Notes under the pieces: model-generated
Told to the model about the DNA's origin: nothing
Databases searched by the model: none
The model's input: only the letters and a program-made list of their open reading frames with translations
NCBI RefSeq assembly: GCF_000372465.1
Contig: NZ_AQUZ01000010.1
Span: forward strand, 62,001-126,000
Length of the DNA stretch: 64,000 nucleotides
Reading direction: 5' to 3'
Source of the DNA: Kribbella catacumbae DSM 19601
GTDB taxonomy: Bacteria; Actinomycetota; Actinomycetes; Propionibacteriales; Kribbellaceae
In this document: in pieces, positions 25,331-33,842 of the stretch
Position numbering within the stretch: the first letter of the stretch is position 1
Layout of the letters: each line of letters begins with the position of its first letter
Made by a program: the position numbers and the translations under genes

Positions 25331-26041
25331 ATGACACGGGAACACCGCCTCACGCAGGTCTTCATCAAGCTGGCTGACACGCTGGTCGCCGAGTTCGACC
25401 TGGTCGATTTCCTCGGCATGCTCGCCGAGGCGACGGTCGAGCTCATCGACGTGGACGCGGCCGGGCTGATGCTCGCCGACGATCACGGTGTGCTGCACGT
25501 GATGGCTTCCTCCGACGACCAGGCCGAACTGCTGGAGCTGTTCGAGCTGCAGCAGAACGAAGGCCCCTGCCCAGAGTGCTTCCGGACCGGCGTACCGGTG
25601 GTGAACGTCGATCTGGCCGGCTGGCCCGAGTTCGCGCAGGCTGCGGCGGCTGGTGGCTACGTCTCGGCGCACGCACTGCCGCTGCGCCTGCGTGGCCAAG
25701 TGATCGGTGCGATGAACCTGTTCCGGTCCAGTCGCAGCCCACTCACCGACGAAGATGCCGGGCTCGCCCAGGCGCTGGCAGACATGGCGACGATCGGCCT
25801 GCTGCATGAGCGGGAGCTCCGTGGCCAGCAGGAGCTCGCGGAGCAGCTTCAGCACGCGCTGGACAGCCGGATCGTGATCGAGCAGGCGAAAGGCATGCTC
25901 GCCGAGCGAGCCGGTCTGAGCCTGCCGGAAGCGTTCACGGCGATGCGCTCGTACGCCCGTGGCGGGGGCTTCGGATTGACCTCCGTCGCCCACGGTGTGC
26001 TCGAAGGCACACTCCAGACCTCCGCCTTGATGACCCGCTGA
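25331..26041 (+). CDS. GAF-ANTAR domain RNA-binding antiterminator-type regulator
   Basis: 236 residues. A GAF domain (about 10-155) with FLGMLAEATVELIDVDAAGL and NEGPCPECFRTG is followed by a C-terminal ANTAR domain (about 165-225) with ALDSRIVIEQAKGMLAERAG, the conserved helix that binds paired RNA hairpins. Such proteins are common in Actinobacteria, and the ligand of the GAF domain is usually unknown. The chosen ATG gives MTREHRLTQVFIKLADTLV, which is the usual N-terminus; a GTG at 25301 is possible. The desaturase gene 147 nt downstream could be a target, but a clear ANTAR double hairpin was not identified there. Confidence 0.9.
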   Translation: MTREHRLTQVFIKLADTLVAEFDLVDFLGMLAEATVELIDVDAAGLMLADDHGVLHVMASSDDQAELLELFELQQNEGPCPECFRTGVPVVNVDLAGWPEFAQAAAAGGYVSAHALPLRLRGQVIGAMNLFRSSRSPLTDEDAGLAQALADMATIGLLHERELRGQQELAEQLQHALDSRIVIEQAKGMLAERAGLSLPEAFTAMRSYARGGGFGLTSVAHGVLEGTLQTSALMTR

Positions 26042-26188
26042 GCCTGAGCGTGCGGCGCGCGTGGTGGGCGCCGTGTTGCGTAGCGCCTTCCAGCATGGTT
26101 CCGTTGGGGGCACCAGCCACTTTCTCGTGGCGCTGCCCTGGACCCGGTAGCGCATCTCGACCGATGCACTCCGGATGGGGCGTTCTCC

Positions 26189-27271
26189 TTGTCGCAACTG
26201 CTCGCTGAAGACCCGCACCCCCAACGACCGCAGGAACGGCATGTAAGTCTCTACAGCGACCTGCTGCACACAGTGCGTGACCTCGGCCTGCTGCGGCGTC
26301 GCTACACCTACTACTGGACGCGCATCGGGCTGGTACTGGTCGCGCTGGGCGGTGTGATCACCGGATTCATCCTGCTCGGTGACTCCTGGTTCCAGCTGCT
26401 GATGGCCGGCGCGCTCGCCCTGATCCTCGTCCAGGTCGCGTTCCTGAGCCACGACAGCGCGCACCGGCAGATCTTCCACTCGGCCGCCTGGAACGACTGG
26501 ACCGCCCGCGTCCTGGCCGGCGGCCTGGCCGGGATGAGCATCACCTGGTGGAAGAACAAGCACAGCAAGCACCACAACGCGCCGAACCAGATCGGCAAGG
26601 ACCCCGACATCGCCATCGGCGTGATCGCCTTCACGCCCGAGCACGCCGCCAGCCGCAAGCGCGGCTTCAAGAAGTGGTACGGCGATCGCCAGGGCTGGCT
26701 GTTCTTCCCGCTGCTGACGCTGGAAGGCCTCAGCCTGCACGTGTCGAGCCTGCGGCACCTGTTCCGGCGCGGTGCGACCAAGGTGGAGCGGATCGAGGCC
26801 GCCGTCGTCGTCTCGCGCCTCGGCCTCTACGTGACCGCCCTGTACGTCGTACTGCCACTCGGCAAGGCCAGCGCCTTCCTCGGCCTGCAGTTGGCCGTCT
26901 TCGGCGTCTGCCTGGGCGGCTCGTTCGCGCCGAACCACAAGGGCATGCCGCTAGTCCCGGCCACGATGAAGGTCGACTTCCTCCGTCGCCAGGTGCTGAT
27001 GTCGCGCAACATCCGCGGTGGCGTGATGGTCGACTTCGCGATGGGCGGCCTGAACTACCAGGTCGAGCACCACCTGTTCCCGAGCATGCCCAGGCCGACG
27101 CTGCGCCGGGTCCAGCCGATCGTCCGCGAGTACTGCGAACTGCATGGCGTGAAGTACACCGAGGTCGGCTTCTTCGAGTCGTACCGGATCGTCGTGGACT
27201 ATCTCAACAACGTCGGGCTGCGGGCCCGCGATCCGTTCCAGTGCCCGCTGGTCAGCCAGTACCGGGCTTAG
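26189..27271 (+). CDS. Membrane fatty acid desaturase
   Basis: 360-residue di-iron membrane desaturase. The three histidine boxes are present: HDSAHRQ (about residue 88), HSKHHN (about 124) and QVEHHLFP (about 291), with four to five hydrophobic segments between them. Members introduce double bonds into acyl-CoA or lipid-bound fatty acids. The start is an unusual TTG at 26189, preceded by a weak G-rich site; a GTG about 80 nt further in is a less likely alternative. The last base of its TAG stop is the first base of an 81-bp palindrome (27271-27351), and the convergent TetR gene ends at the other side of it. Confidence 0.92.
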   Translation: MSQLLAEDPHPQRPQERHVSLYSDLLHTVRDLGLLRRRYTYYWTRIGLVLVALGGVITGFILLGDSWFQLLMAGALALILVQVAFLSHDSAHRQIFHSAAWNDWTARVLAGGLAGMSITWWKNKHSKHHNAPNQIGKDPDIAIGVIAFTPEHAASRKRGFKKWYGDRQGWLFFPLLTLEGLSLHVSSLRHLFRRGATKVERIEAAVVVSRLGLYVTALYVVLPLGKASAFLGLQLAVFGVCLGGSFAPNHKGMPLVPATMKVDFLRRQVLMSRNIRGGVMVDFAMGGLNYQVEHHLFPSMPRPTLRRVQPIVREYCELHGVKYTEVGFFESYRIVVDYLNNVGLRARDPFQCPLVSQYRA

Positions 27272-27351
27272 GGCGTGTCTCCTTGTCTCGTGCAGTAGCG
27301 AGGTGCCGTGCCGAGTGCCGCGCAGCACGCACGAGATAAGGAGACACGCCC
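27271..27351. repeat. 81-bp palindromic element, MITE-like, between two stop codons
   Basis: 23-bp arms begin GGGCGTGTCTCCTTGTCTCG (27271-27293) and end AAGGAGACACGCCC (27329-27351), complementary except for one position that can form a G-U pair; the loop is 35 nt. TA dinucleotides flank both ends (27269-27270 and 27352-27353), as in TA-target insertions. The element supplies the final G of the TAG stop of both convergent genes. It could equally be a two-way terminator of chromosomal origin. Confidence 0.75.
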
Positions 27352-27929
27352 TAGCTCGCCAGGAGGGGTAGGGCCGCGGCCAGCGCGTCATCGGCCGCGG
27401 CCCGGCCTAGCTGGTGATGGTCGGCCATCACGATCGCGCCTTCGAGCAGCATCAGCAGTTGACGCCCGGCCCGGTCGGGATCGGCGACCCTCGCCTGCGC
27501 CGCGATCTCGGTGAACAGCTCCTGGTAGCGGTCGAGATGCCGCACCGCCATGCCGTGGGCCGGCTCGAAATGCCGCTGGGTAGCAGCGTTCATCAGCGCA
27601 CAACCGCGGTAGTTCGGCTCGTCGAACCACTCCCCCAGTACTGCGAACACGGCCGTCAGCCGGGCGACGGGATCATCTCCGCCCGTCTCGGCCGCCTGCC
27701 GGAGCCAGGCGTTGTTGCGATCGCTACGGGCCTGCAGGACAGCGGCGATCAGCCCGTCCTTCGAGCCGAAATGCCGGTAGAGCGTCTCCTTCGACCCTCC
27801 CACTGACGCGCACAGCTCGGCGATCCCGACGCCGTCCAGGCCGCGTTCGTAGAAAACGACGCTGGCGGCCTCGAGCATGGCTGCCCGGGTCCGCTCGGGA
27901 TCGAGCGAGGTTCCTTTGGCGACGGGCAT
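27351..27929 (-). CDS. TetR/AcrR family regulator
   Basis: 192 residues. The N-terminal HTH (about 12-58) reads AAMLEAASVVFYERGLDGVG then SKETLYRHFGSKDGLI, the usual TetR recognition helix region; the C-terminal ligand-binding half contains CALMNAATQRHFE and a long helical end. It is divergent from an alpha/beta hydrolase-MFS operon. Two copies of a 19-bp motif (GGTACCGAC..GG..CGATC) lie between the two start codons, one beside each, and a third copy precedes the serine hydrolase gene at 34927. TetR regulators typically repress themselves and the divergent operon, so these are its likely operators. The ligand is unknown. Confidence 0.92.
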   Translation of the reverse strand: MPVAKGTSLDPERTRAAMLEAASVVFYERGLDGVGIAELCASVGGSKETLYRHFGSKDGLIAAVLQARSDRNNAWLRQAAETGGDDPVARLTAVFAVLGEWFDEPNYRGCALMNAATQRHFEPAHGMAVRHLDRYQELFTEIAAQARVADPDRAGRQLLMLLEGAIVMADHHQLGRAAADDALAAALPLLAS

Positions 27930-27938
27930 GAGACAGAT

Positions 27939-27957
27939 GGTACCGACTGGGACGATC
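27939..27957. promoter_or_regulatory. Putative TetR operator, copy 1
   Basis: GGTACCGACTGGGACGATC, 16 of 19 bases identical to copy 2, ten bases upstream of the TetR start codon. Probably autoregulatory. Confidence 0.6.
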
Positions 27958-27975
27958 TCTTGCTAGCGTAGCGAT

Positions 27976-27994
27976 GGTACCGACCGGTTCGATC
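27976..27994. promoter_or_regulatory. Putative TetR operator, copy 2
   Basis: GGTACCGACCGGTTCGATC, 15 bases upstream of the hydrolase TTG start. Its centre ACCGGT is palindromic and the whole approaches TACCGACCGGTCGGTA, a TetR-like dyad. A near-identical copy lies at 34936-34954. Confidence 0.65.
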
Positions 27995-28009
27995 AGATGA
28001 GGTGCCCCT

Positions 28010-28768
28010 TTGACGCACACCAGCACGCACGCCAGCACGTCCGCTTTCACCGTCGCCAGCGGCGGGCACCAGCTCCCCGGAGTGCTGCATCTGCCAGCGG
28101 GTGACGGCCCCCATCCGGCCGTCCTGCTGCTGCACGGCTTTCCGGGCTGGGAGCGCAACTTCGACCTCGCCCACGCTTTCAGCAGGGCCGGCTACGCGAC
28201 GCTCGTCTTCCACTACCGCGGCTCGTGGGGCGCGGCCGGCACGTGGTCCTGGAGCAACGTCCTCGAGGACGCGGCTGCCGCCGTCCAGGTACTGCGTGCG
28301 GACCCGCGAGTCGATGCCGCAAGGCTCGCCATCGTCGGCCACAGCATGGGCGGATTCGCTGCGCTGCGTACGGTCGCCGCCGACCCGACGATCCCGCTCG
28401 TCGCCTCGATCGCCGCTTTCGACTTCGGCGCCGCGGCAACCGCGCCGAACCCGGACCAGTACGTCGAACCCTTCGACAGCGACCTGCTCCCCCTGCGAGG
28501 AACCAGCGGCCGCGCACTGGTCGACGAGATGGTTGCCCACGGCCCCGAATGGCGCCTGACCGCGCTGGCCGCGCAACTCGCGGATCGCCACGTCCTGCTG
28601 ATCGGAGCGAATCGCGACGCCGCAGCACCGCACGAGGAGAACTACCTGCCACTCGTCGACGCCTATACGACGGCCGAGCACCACCTGTTCCCCACAGACC
28701 ACGCCCTCGCCGACCACCGCGAGGAGCTTGCAGAGGCAGTTGTCGACTTCCTCAAGCGGAAGCTGTGA
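28010..28768 (+). CDS. Alpha/beta hydrolase (dienelactone hydrolase-like)
   Basis: 252 residues of the alpha/beta hydrolase fold. LLLHGFPGWERNFD holds the oxyanion-hole region, GHSMGGFAAL the nucleophilic serine, and TDHALAD near the C-terminus the likely catalytic histidine. The start is TTG at 28010, with GAGG eight bases upstream, and no better start is present. The stop overlaps the GTG start of the MFS gene by four bases (GTGA), so the two are coupled. The pair is divergent from a TetR gene with operator copies between, suggesting inducible turnover and export of a small molecule. The substrate is unknown. Confidence 0.88.
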   Translation: MTHTSTHASTSAFTVASGGHQLPGVLHLPAGDGPHPAVLLLHGFPGWERNFDLAHAFSRAGYATLVFHYRGSWGAAGTWSWSNVLEDAAAAVQVLRADPRVDAARLAIVGHSMGGFAALRTVAADPTIPLVASIAAFDFGAAATAPNPDQYVEPFDSDLLPLRGTSGRALVDEMVAHGPEWRLTALAAQLADRHVLLIGANRDAAAPHEENYLPLVDAYTTAEHHLFPTDHALADHREELAEAVVDFLKRKL

Positions 28769-29883
28769 AATATCGCCTCGCCCTCGGATCCGCTGTCGCG
28801 CTCGGCTTCGCGCGGTTCGCCTACGGTCTGGTCGTACCCGCGATGCGCGACCAGCTCGGCTGGTCACAAGCCGACGCCGGGCTGCAGACCACGGCCAACG
28901 GCGTCGGCTACCTGATCGGCGCGATCCTGGTGGCCATCATCGTCCGCCGGCTCGGTACGGCGCGCTCCTTTCAGCTCGGCATGGTCATCACCACCCTCGC
29001 CCTGGCCGCGACCGCGCTCGCCCCTTCGTTCCCGGCCCAGCTGTTGCTGAGGGCAACGGCAGGGTGGTCCGGTGCTCTCGTCTTCGTGGCCGGCACAGTG
29101 GTCGCCGCGAGAATGCCGGATCGCTCGGCGATCACCGTGTACTTGGGCGGTGCCGGCCTTGGCGTCGCGCTCAGCGGTCTCGTGCTTCCACTCCTGCTCG
29201 ACGGTCACCCGAGTCGCTGGCCCGTCGCGTGGCTGTTGCTCGCCGCCGCATCACTGGCCGCCACTGCGATCTCCTGGTCTGCGGTCAGCTCGGTCTCACC
29301 AGCGGCCGAGGCCAAGGCCAAGCTGGGCCGCCTCTGGCCTGTCGGTGTCGCCTATGTGCTGTTCGGCGCCGGCTACATCGTCTACCTGACCTTCCTGACC
29401 GCCTACCTGAAGTCGGAACGCAGTACTGCCCACGAGATCGCCGCCACCTGGACCCTGCTCGGAGTAGCCGCGATCGTCGCGCCCGTGATCTGGAACCGGC
29501 CGCTGGCGAGGTGGCCCGACGCTCGCCCGATGGCGGTCATGCTCGCACTGCAGGTGGTAGCCGCAACCCTCCCGCTGATCAGCCGCGCCACCGTGCTGGT
29601 CTCGGCGGCGATCATCGGGCTCACGTTCATGAACGTTCCCGCCTCGGTCGCCTCGCTGGTACGCCGTACCAGGCCGCAGCACGAATGGACCGCGACGATC
29701 GGCACGCTCACCGTGCTGTTCGCGGCCGGTCAGACCGTCGGGCCCTGGCCGGCAGGGTTCCTGGCCGACCACCTCGGCGCGGCCGCGAGCCTCGGCTGGA
29801 CAGCCGCCCTCTGTGCGGCGGGGGCGGCGGTAGCTTTCAGCTGGACGGCGGAATCTCGCCGGACCCACGAATCGTCAGTTTGA
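28765..29883 (+). CDS. MFS transporter (YbfB/YjiJ-like)
   Basis: 372 residues with about eleven to twelve hydrophobic helices. The start KYRLALGSAVALGFARFAYG, LGWSQADAG and TTANGVGYLIGAI match YbfB/YjiJ-type MFS proteins, whose substrates are not known. The GTG start overlaps the hydrolase stop (GTGA). The last 47 bp overlap, in the opposite direction, the 3' end of the LacI-family gene (29837-29883). Most likely under control of the TetR protein at 27351-27929. Confidence 0.88.
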   Translation: MKYRLALGSAVALGFARFAYGLVVPAMRDQLGWSQADAGLQTTANGVGYLIGAILVAIIVRRLGTARSFQLGMVITTLALAATALAPSFPAQLLLRATAGWSGALVFVAGTVVAARMPDRSAITVYLGGAGLGVALSGLVLPLLLDGHPSRWPVAWLLLAAASLAATAISWSAVSSVSPAAEAKAKLGRLWPVGVAYVLFGAGYIVYLTFLTAYLKSERSTAHEIAATWTLLGVAAIVAPVIWNRPLARWPDARPMAVMLALQVVAATLPLISRATVLVSAAIIGLTFMNVPASVASLVRRTRPQHEWTATIGTLTVLFAAGQTVGPWPAGFLADHLGAAASLGWTAALCAAGAAVAFSWTAESRRTHESSV

Positions 29884-30868
29884 CCGGAACGCGCACCGTC
29901 CGGCCCGGGCGGTGTGGCTCGGGCAGACGTTCGGTCATCAGCTGGATCGCCGTACGGGCCATCACGTCGGCTGATTGTGCCACCGCGGTGAGTCCCGGGC
30001 TGAGCAGGTCACCCAGCGCCAGGTCGTCGAACGACACCAGCGCCACGCGATCACGCCGGCCGGCCATGCCCCGCAGTACCTCGGCGGTGGTCATGTTGTT
30101 TGCCGAGAGGATCGCCGTCGCGGCCTCGGGCCGGTCCAGTACTGCGGACAGCGTGATCCCGATGCCCTCGGTCGTCGGCTCGGACAGGTGCACCAGGTCC
30201 TCGTCGACGTCGATCCGGTGCCGCGCCATCGCCGCCCGGTAGGCGACCACCCGCTCGCGAGCCGTGAAGATCCGCTCGTCGTCACCGAGATAGGCGATCC
30301 GGCGATGTCCCTGCCGGACCAGGTGGTCGATCGCCTGGTCGATACCGCCGGCGTTGTCGGCCAGCACCGCGTCGGCCTCGATCCCGTGCGCCGGCCGGTC
30401 GATCGTCACGACGGCCATGCCCGCGTCCACGTGCGGAGCCAGGTAGTCCTGGGTCTCCCCGATCGGCGCCATGATCAGCGCGTCCGGGCGCCGGGCCACG
30501 AACTCCAGGCAGACGTCGCGCTCACGCTCAGGATCCTCGTCGGTCAGGCCGATCATCACGACCGAACCGCTCCCCCGCGCCCACAGTTCGACCGCCCGGC
30601 CGAGCGAGGCGAAGAACGGGTCGCCGATGTCGCGGATCACCACGGCGATCGTGCCGGTCTTGCCCCGGCGCAACATCCGGGCGCTCTCGTTCGGCGTGTA
30701 GTTCAGTTCCTTGATCGCGGCCTGGACCTTCGCGGTCAGCTCCGGGCTGACGTTCGGCTCCTCGTTGACCACCCGGGAGACGGTCTTGAGCGCCACACCC
30801 GCCCGGGCCGCGACCTCTTTCATGGTGGGCCGGCGCTGCCCGGCTCCATTGACACCAGAGATGCTCAT
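29837..30868 (-). CDS. LacI family transcriptional regulator
   Basis: 343 residues. The N-terminal HTH (TMKEVAARAGVALKTVSRVV, about residues 15-34, then NESARMLRR hinge) is followed by a periplasmic-binding-protein-like sensor domain (GTIAVVIRDIGDPFFASLGR onward). The ATG at 30868 is chosen; the frame continues upstream through rnj only by chance. It lies 20 nt downstream of the rnj stop, so it may be read from the dapA-rnj transcript. It has no adjacent sugar genes, so its target is unclear. LacI-type palindromes in this window occur at 49202-49217 and 61851-61864, but no link can be drawn from sequence alone. Its 3' end overlaps the MFS gene. Confidence 0.93.
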   Translation of the reverse strand: MSISGVNGAGQRRPTMKEVAARAGVALKTVSRVVNEEPNVSPELTAKVQAAIKELNYTPNESARMLRRGKTGTIAVVIRDIGDPFFASLGRAVELWARGSGSVVMIGLTDEDPERERDVCLEFVARRPDALIMAPIGETQDYLAPHVDAGMAVVTIDRPAHGIEADAVLADNAGGIDQAIDHLVRQGHRRIAYLGDDERIFTARERVVAYRAAMARHRIDVDEDLVHLSEPTTEGIGITLSAVLDRPEAATAILSANNMTTAEVLRGMAGRRDRVALVSFDDLALGDLLSPGLTAVAQSADVMARTAIQLMTERLPEPHRPGRTVRVPVKLTIRGSGEIPPSS

Positions 30869-30888
30869 GCCTGGCCCACCCTCTCCCT

Positions 30889-32583
30889 TTAACTTTCCAC
30901 GACGACGGGGATGATCATCGGGCGGCGACGGTGTGTGTCGCTGACCCATTTGCCGACCACGCGGCGGATCACCTGCTGCAACTGGTACATGTCGTCCACC
31001 CCGCTCCCGATCGCCTTCTCGATCTCGGCCTCGATCTTCGGCTTCAGGTCGTCGAAGACAGTGTCGTCCTCGGCGAACCCGCGCGCGTGGATCTCCGGTC
31101 CTGCCGTCAGTTTGCCGGTGACAGAGTCCATCACGGCGATCACCGAGATGAAACCCTCGTCGCCGAGAATCCGCCGGTCCTTCAGCGAAGTCTCGGTGAT
31201 GTCGCCCACGGTCGAGCCGTCCACGAACACGTACCCGCAGTCCACCTTGCCCGCCACCACGGCCTTGCGGTCGATCAGGTCGACCACCACGCCGTCCTCG
31301 ACCACCACGACGTTCTCGGCCGGTACGCCGGTCTGCCGGGCGAGCTCGGCGTTCGCGTGCAGGTGCCGGATCTCGCCGTGCACCGGCATCACGTTGCGCG
31401 GCTTCACGATGTTGTAGCAGTACAGCAGCTCGCCCGCCGAAGCATGGCCCGACACGTGTACCAGGGCGTTGCCCTTGTGGATCACGTTCGCGCCGTGCCG
31501 GGTCAGCCCGTTGATCACCCGGAAGACCGAGTTCTCGTTGCCCGGGATGAGCGACGACGCCAGTACGACGGTATCGCCCGGGTGGATCTGTACTACGTGG
31601 TGGTCGTTGGCCGCGATCCGCGACAGCGCCGACATCGGTTCGCCCTGCGACCCGGTGGACACCAGCACCACCTGCTCGGGCGGGTAGTTGTCCAGCTCGC
31701 GCATATCGATCAGCGTGTCGCCGGGCACGTTCAGGAAGCCCAGGTCGCGGGCCACTCCCATGTTCCGCACCATCGAGCGGCCGACGTACGCGACCTTGCG
31801 GCGGTGCTTCACGGCGGCGTCCATCACCTGCTGGACGCGGTGCACATGGGAGGCGAAGCAGGCGACGATGATGCGCTGGTTCTTCGCCTTGCTGAAGACG
31901 CCGTCCAGGACCGGCGCGATGTCGCGCTCGTGGGTGGTGAAGCCGGGCACCTCGGAGTTCGTGGAGTCGACGCAGAACAGGTCGACGCCCTCCTCGCCCA
32001 GCCGGGCGAACGCACGCAGATCGGTGATCCGGTTGTCCAGCGGCAACTGGTCCATCTTGAAGTCGCCGGTGTGCAGCACCATGCCGGCCGGCGTCCGGAT
32101 GGCCACGGCGAGCGCGTCCGGGATGGAGTGGTTGACCGCGATGAACTCGCACTCGAACGGGCCGAAGCGGACCGTCTCGCCCTCGACCACGGTCTGCTGC
32201 GGCACGTTGCGGTGCCGGTGCTCCTTCAGCTTGCCCTCGAGCAGCGCCAGGGTCAGCTGCGAGCCGACCACCGGGATGTCGCCGCGCTCGCGCAGCAGGT
32301 ACGGCAGACCGCCGATGTGGTCCTCGTGTCCGTGCGTCAGCACAACTGCCACGATGTCGTCCAAACGCTCCCGGATGGGCTGGAAGTCCGGGAGGATCAG
32401 GTCGACACCGGGCTGGTTCTCGTCCGGGAAGAGCACGCCGCAGTCGACGATCAGCAGTTTGCCGTCGAACTCGAAGACGGTCATGTTCCGGCCGACCTCA
32501 CCGAGCCCGCCGAGCGGGATGACACGAAGCGCGCCGGGCGCGAGTGGGCCCGGCGCATCCAGATCAGGGTGCGGGTGACTCAT
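30889..32583 (-). CDS. rnj: Ribonuclease J
   Basis: 564-residue metallo-beta-lactamase/beta-CASP ribonuclease acting in mRNA decay and rRNA maturation. The zinc motif HGHEDHIGG is at about residues 81-89, VIPLGGLGEVGRNM and CGVLFPDEN near the start, and the beta-CASP core includes DSTNSEVPG and ACFASHVHR. The C-terminal RNase J domain is complete. The ATG overlaps the dapA stop by four bases (ATGA); dapA-rnj is the conserved actinobacterial pair. Confidence 0.97.
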   Translation of the reverse strand: MSHPHPDLDAPGPLAPGALRVIPLGGLGEVGRNMTVFEFDGKLLIVDCGVLFPDENQPGVDLILPDFQPIRERLDDIVAVVLTHGHEDHIGGLPYLLRERGDIPVVGSQLTLALLEGKLKEHRHRNVPQQTVVEGETVRFGPFECEFIAVNHSIPDALAVAIRTPAGMVLHTGDFKMDQLPLDNRITDLRAFARLGEEGVDLFCVDSTNSEVPGFTTHERDIAPVLDGVFSKAKNQRIIVACFASHVHRVQQVMDAAVKHRRKVAYVGRSMVRNMGVARDLGFLNVPGDTLIDMRELDNYPPEQVVLVSTGSQGEPMSALSRIAANDHHVVQIHPGDTVVLASSLIPGNENSVFRVINGLTRHGANVIHKGNALVHVSGHASAGELLYCYNIVKPRNVMPVHGEIRHLHANAELARQTGVPAENVVVVEDGVVVDLIDRKAVVAGKVDCGYVFVDGSTVGDITETSLKDRRILGDEGFISVIAVMDSVTGKLTAGPEIHARGFAEDDTVFDDLKPKIEAEIEKAIGSGVDDMYQLQQVIRRVVGKWVSDTHRRRPMIIPVVVES

Positions 32584-33515
32584 GCAATCAGTCCTGCCGT
32601 CTTGAGGTCGGTGGTGAGCCAGTCCACTTGTTCCGCGGTCGCCTCGACCAGCGGCGGCCGGACGGTCGCGTGCTCGATGGCGCCGGTCAGTTTCAGCGCG
32701 GCCTTCACCATGATGGCGCCCTGGGTGCGCGTCATGATCGCCTCGACGGCGGGCACCAGCTGGCGGTCGATCCTTCGCGCGGTCGCGAGGTCACCGGCCG
32801 CGACGGCGTCGATCAGCTCGCGGTACTGCGGGCTGGCGACGTGCGCGACCACGCTGACGAGTCCGACCGCACCCATGGCCAGCCAGGCCAGGTTGAGCTC
32901 GTCGGCGCCGCAGTAGTAGACGAGATCGGAGTTGGCCAGCACCTTCGTCGTACCGGCGACGTCGCCCTTGGCGTCCTTCACCGCGACGATCCGCGGGTGC
33001 TCGGCGAGCGCCAGCAGCGTCTCGGTGGCGATCGGTACGCCGGCCCGGCTGGGGATGTCGTACGCCATCACGGGCAGGCCGGTGGCGTCGGCGATGGTGG
33101 TGAAGTGCAGCTTGATCCCCTCTTGCGGGGGCTTGTTGTAGTACGGCGTGACCACGAGCAGGCCGTGCGCGCCGGCGGCCTCGGCGGCCTTCGCGCTCTC
33201 CACGCTGTGGGCGGTGTTGTTCGTACCTACGCCGGCCACGACCTTGGCCCGGTCGCCGACCGCTTCGAGGACGGCGCGGACGATGCGCACCTGCTCCTCG
33301 TCCGTCGTGGTCGGCGATTCACCGGTGGTGCCGTTGACGACGAGGGCGTCGTTCCCCTCGTCGACCAGCTTGGTGGCCACCTTCTGCGCAGCGTCGAGAT
33401 CGAGCGAGCCGTCAGGCCGGAACGGGGTGATCATCGCCGTGGTCAACCGCCCGAACGGCGGCTTCGCCGCCGAGGCAGAGTTTGCGCTTGAGGCTGTGTT
33501 TGAGGCTAAGGGCAT
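32580..33515 (-). CDS. dapA: 4-hydroxy-tetrahydrodipicolinate synthase
   Basis: 311-residue class I aldolase-fold enzyme of lysine and diaminopimelate synthesis, condensing pyruvate with aspartate semialdehyde. The GTTGESPTTTDEE motif, the conserved tyrosine in MAYDIPSR and the Schiff-base lysine in VAVKDAKGD are all present. It is coupled to rnj. In many Actinobacteria thyX lies between dapB and dapA; here dapB is 20 kb away and no thyX is seen in the window. The promoter is probably in the AT-richer stretch at 33630-33720. Confidence 0.97.
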   Translation of the reverse strand: MPLASNTASSANSASAAKPPFGRLTTAMITPFRPDGSLDLDAAQKVATKLVDEGNDALVVNGTTGESPTTTDEEQVRIVRAVLEAVGDRAKVVAGVGTNNTAHSVESAKAAEAAGAHGLLVVTPYYNKPPQEGIKLHFTTIADATGLPVMAYDIPSRAGVPIATETLLALAEHPRIVAVKDAKGDVAGTTKVLANSDLVYYCGADELNLAWLAMGAVGLVSVVAHVASPQYRELIDAVAAGDLATARRIDRQLVPAVEAIMTRTQGAIMVKAALKLTGAIEHATVRPPLVEATAEQVDWLTTDLKTAGLIA

Positions 33516-33551
33516 AGGGCTCAGATTACCGCTCCCAGCCCCTCAGGAAAT

Positions 33552-33606
33552 GAGTAGGCCTGGTGGCTGTCCGCTCGGGGGTCCGGGCAGCCACCAGGCT
33601 CACTCG
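33552..33606. terminator. Strong hairpin upstream of dapA
   Basis: Arms GCCTGGTGGCTG (33558-33569) and CAGCCACCAGGC (33588-33599) are perfect, with an outer GAGT/ACTC pair. There is no T-run. It lies about 37 bp upstream of the dapA ATG, where it could terminate transcripts coming from the serine hydrolase gene or form part of the dapA leader. Confidence 0.6.
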
Positions 33607-33743
33607 TCCTATCGGGCCACCCCCCGCAGTCGTTACAGGTTCTTTCAAAAAAGTCCGGAAAACTTTCTGGCAATACTCTCCGTCGCGAAACGACTACTCT
33701 TGGTCGATTCTTGCCTGAAACTCCGAGCCGATAGCCTCTGCCG

Positions 33744-33842
33744 GTGTCCACCCTGCCGACCGCTCCCCGCCCGCCTGCCACCCAGACGATCACCATCACG
33801 ATGACCGCGCTGCTCTTCCCCGTACCGCTGATCACGTTCTAG
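33744..33842 (+). CDS. Possible 32-residue small protein or leader peptide
   Basis: GTG-initiated frame of 33 codons with about 30 of 33 third positions G or C. The product contains the run TITITMTALLFPVPL. A TAGCCT element at 33732-33737 would place transcription start at or next to the GTG, as in a leaderless message; a TTGCCT lies 15 bases further up, slightly short of the usual spacing. The stop overlaps the end of the convergent serine hydrolase gene by four bases. No gene follows on the same strand, so attenuation of a downstream operon is not supported. It may be chance. Confidence 0.25.
   Translation: MSTLPTAPRPPATQTITITMTALLFPVPLITF

Noticed and set aside
23669..26938. PhoD gene extended to 1089 codons
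   Set aside because: The Tat signal starting at 25195 marks the true start; the upstream part is the antisense of the GAF-ANTAR and desaturase genes.
29837..32152. LacI-family gene extended far upstream into rnj
   Set aside because: The extension is out of frame with rnj and low-complexity; the standard HTH N-terminus begins at 30868.
30931..32916. A 661-codon open frame antisense to rnj
   Set aside because: Same reason: the composition is that of an antisense frame, and RNase J is intact opposite it.
33744..33842. Reading the TITITMT peptide as a threonine/isoleucine attenuator
   Set aside because: No amino acid biosynthesis gene follows on the plus strand and no terminator/antiterminator pair was seen after it; dapA is on the other strand. 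Kept only as a low-confidence small frame.
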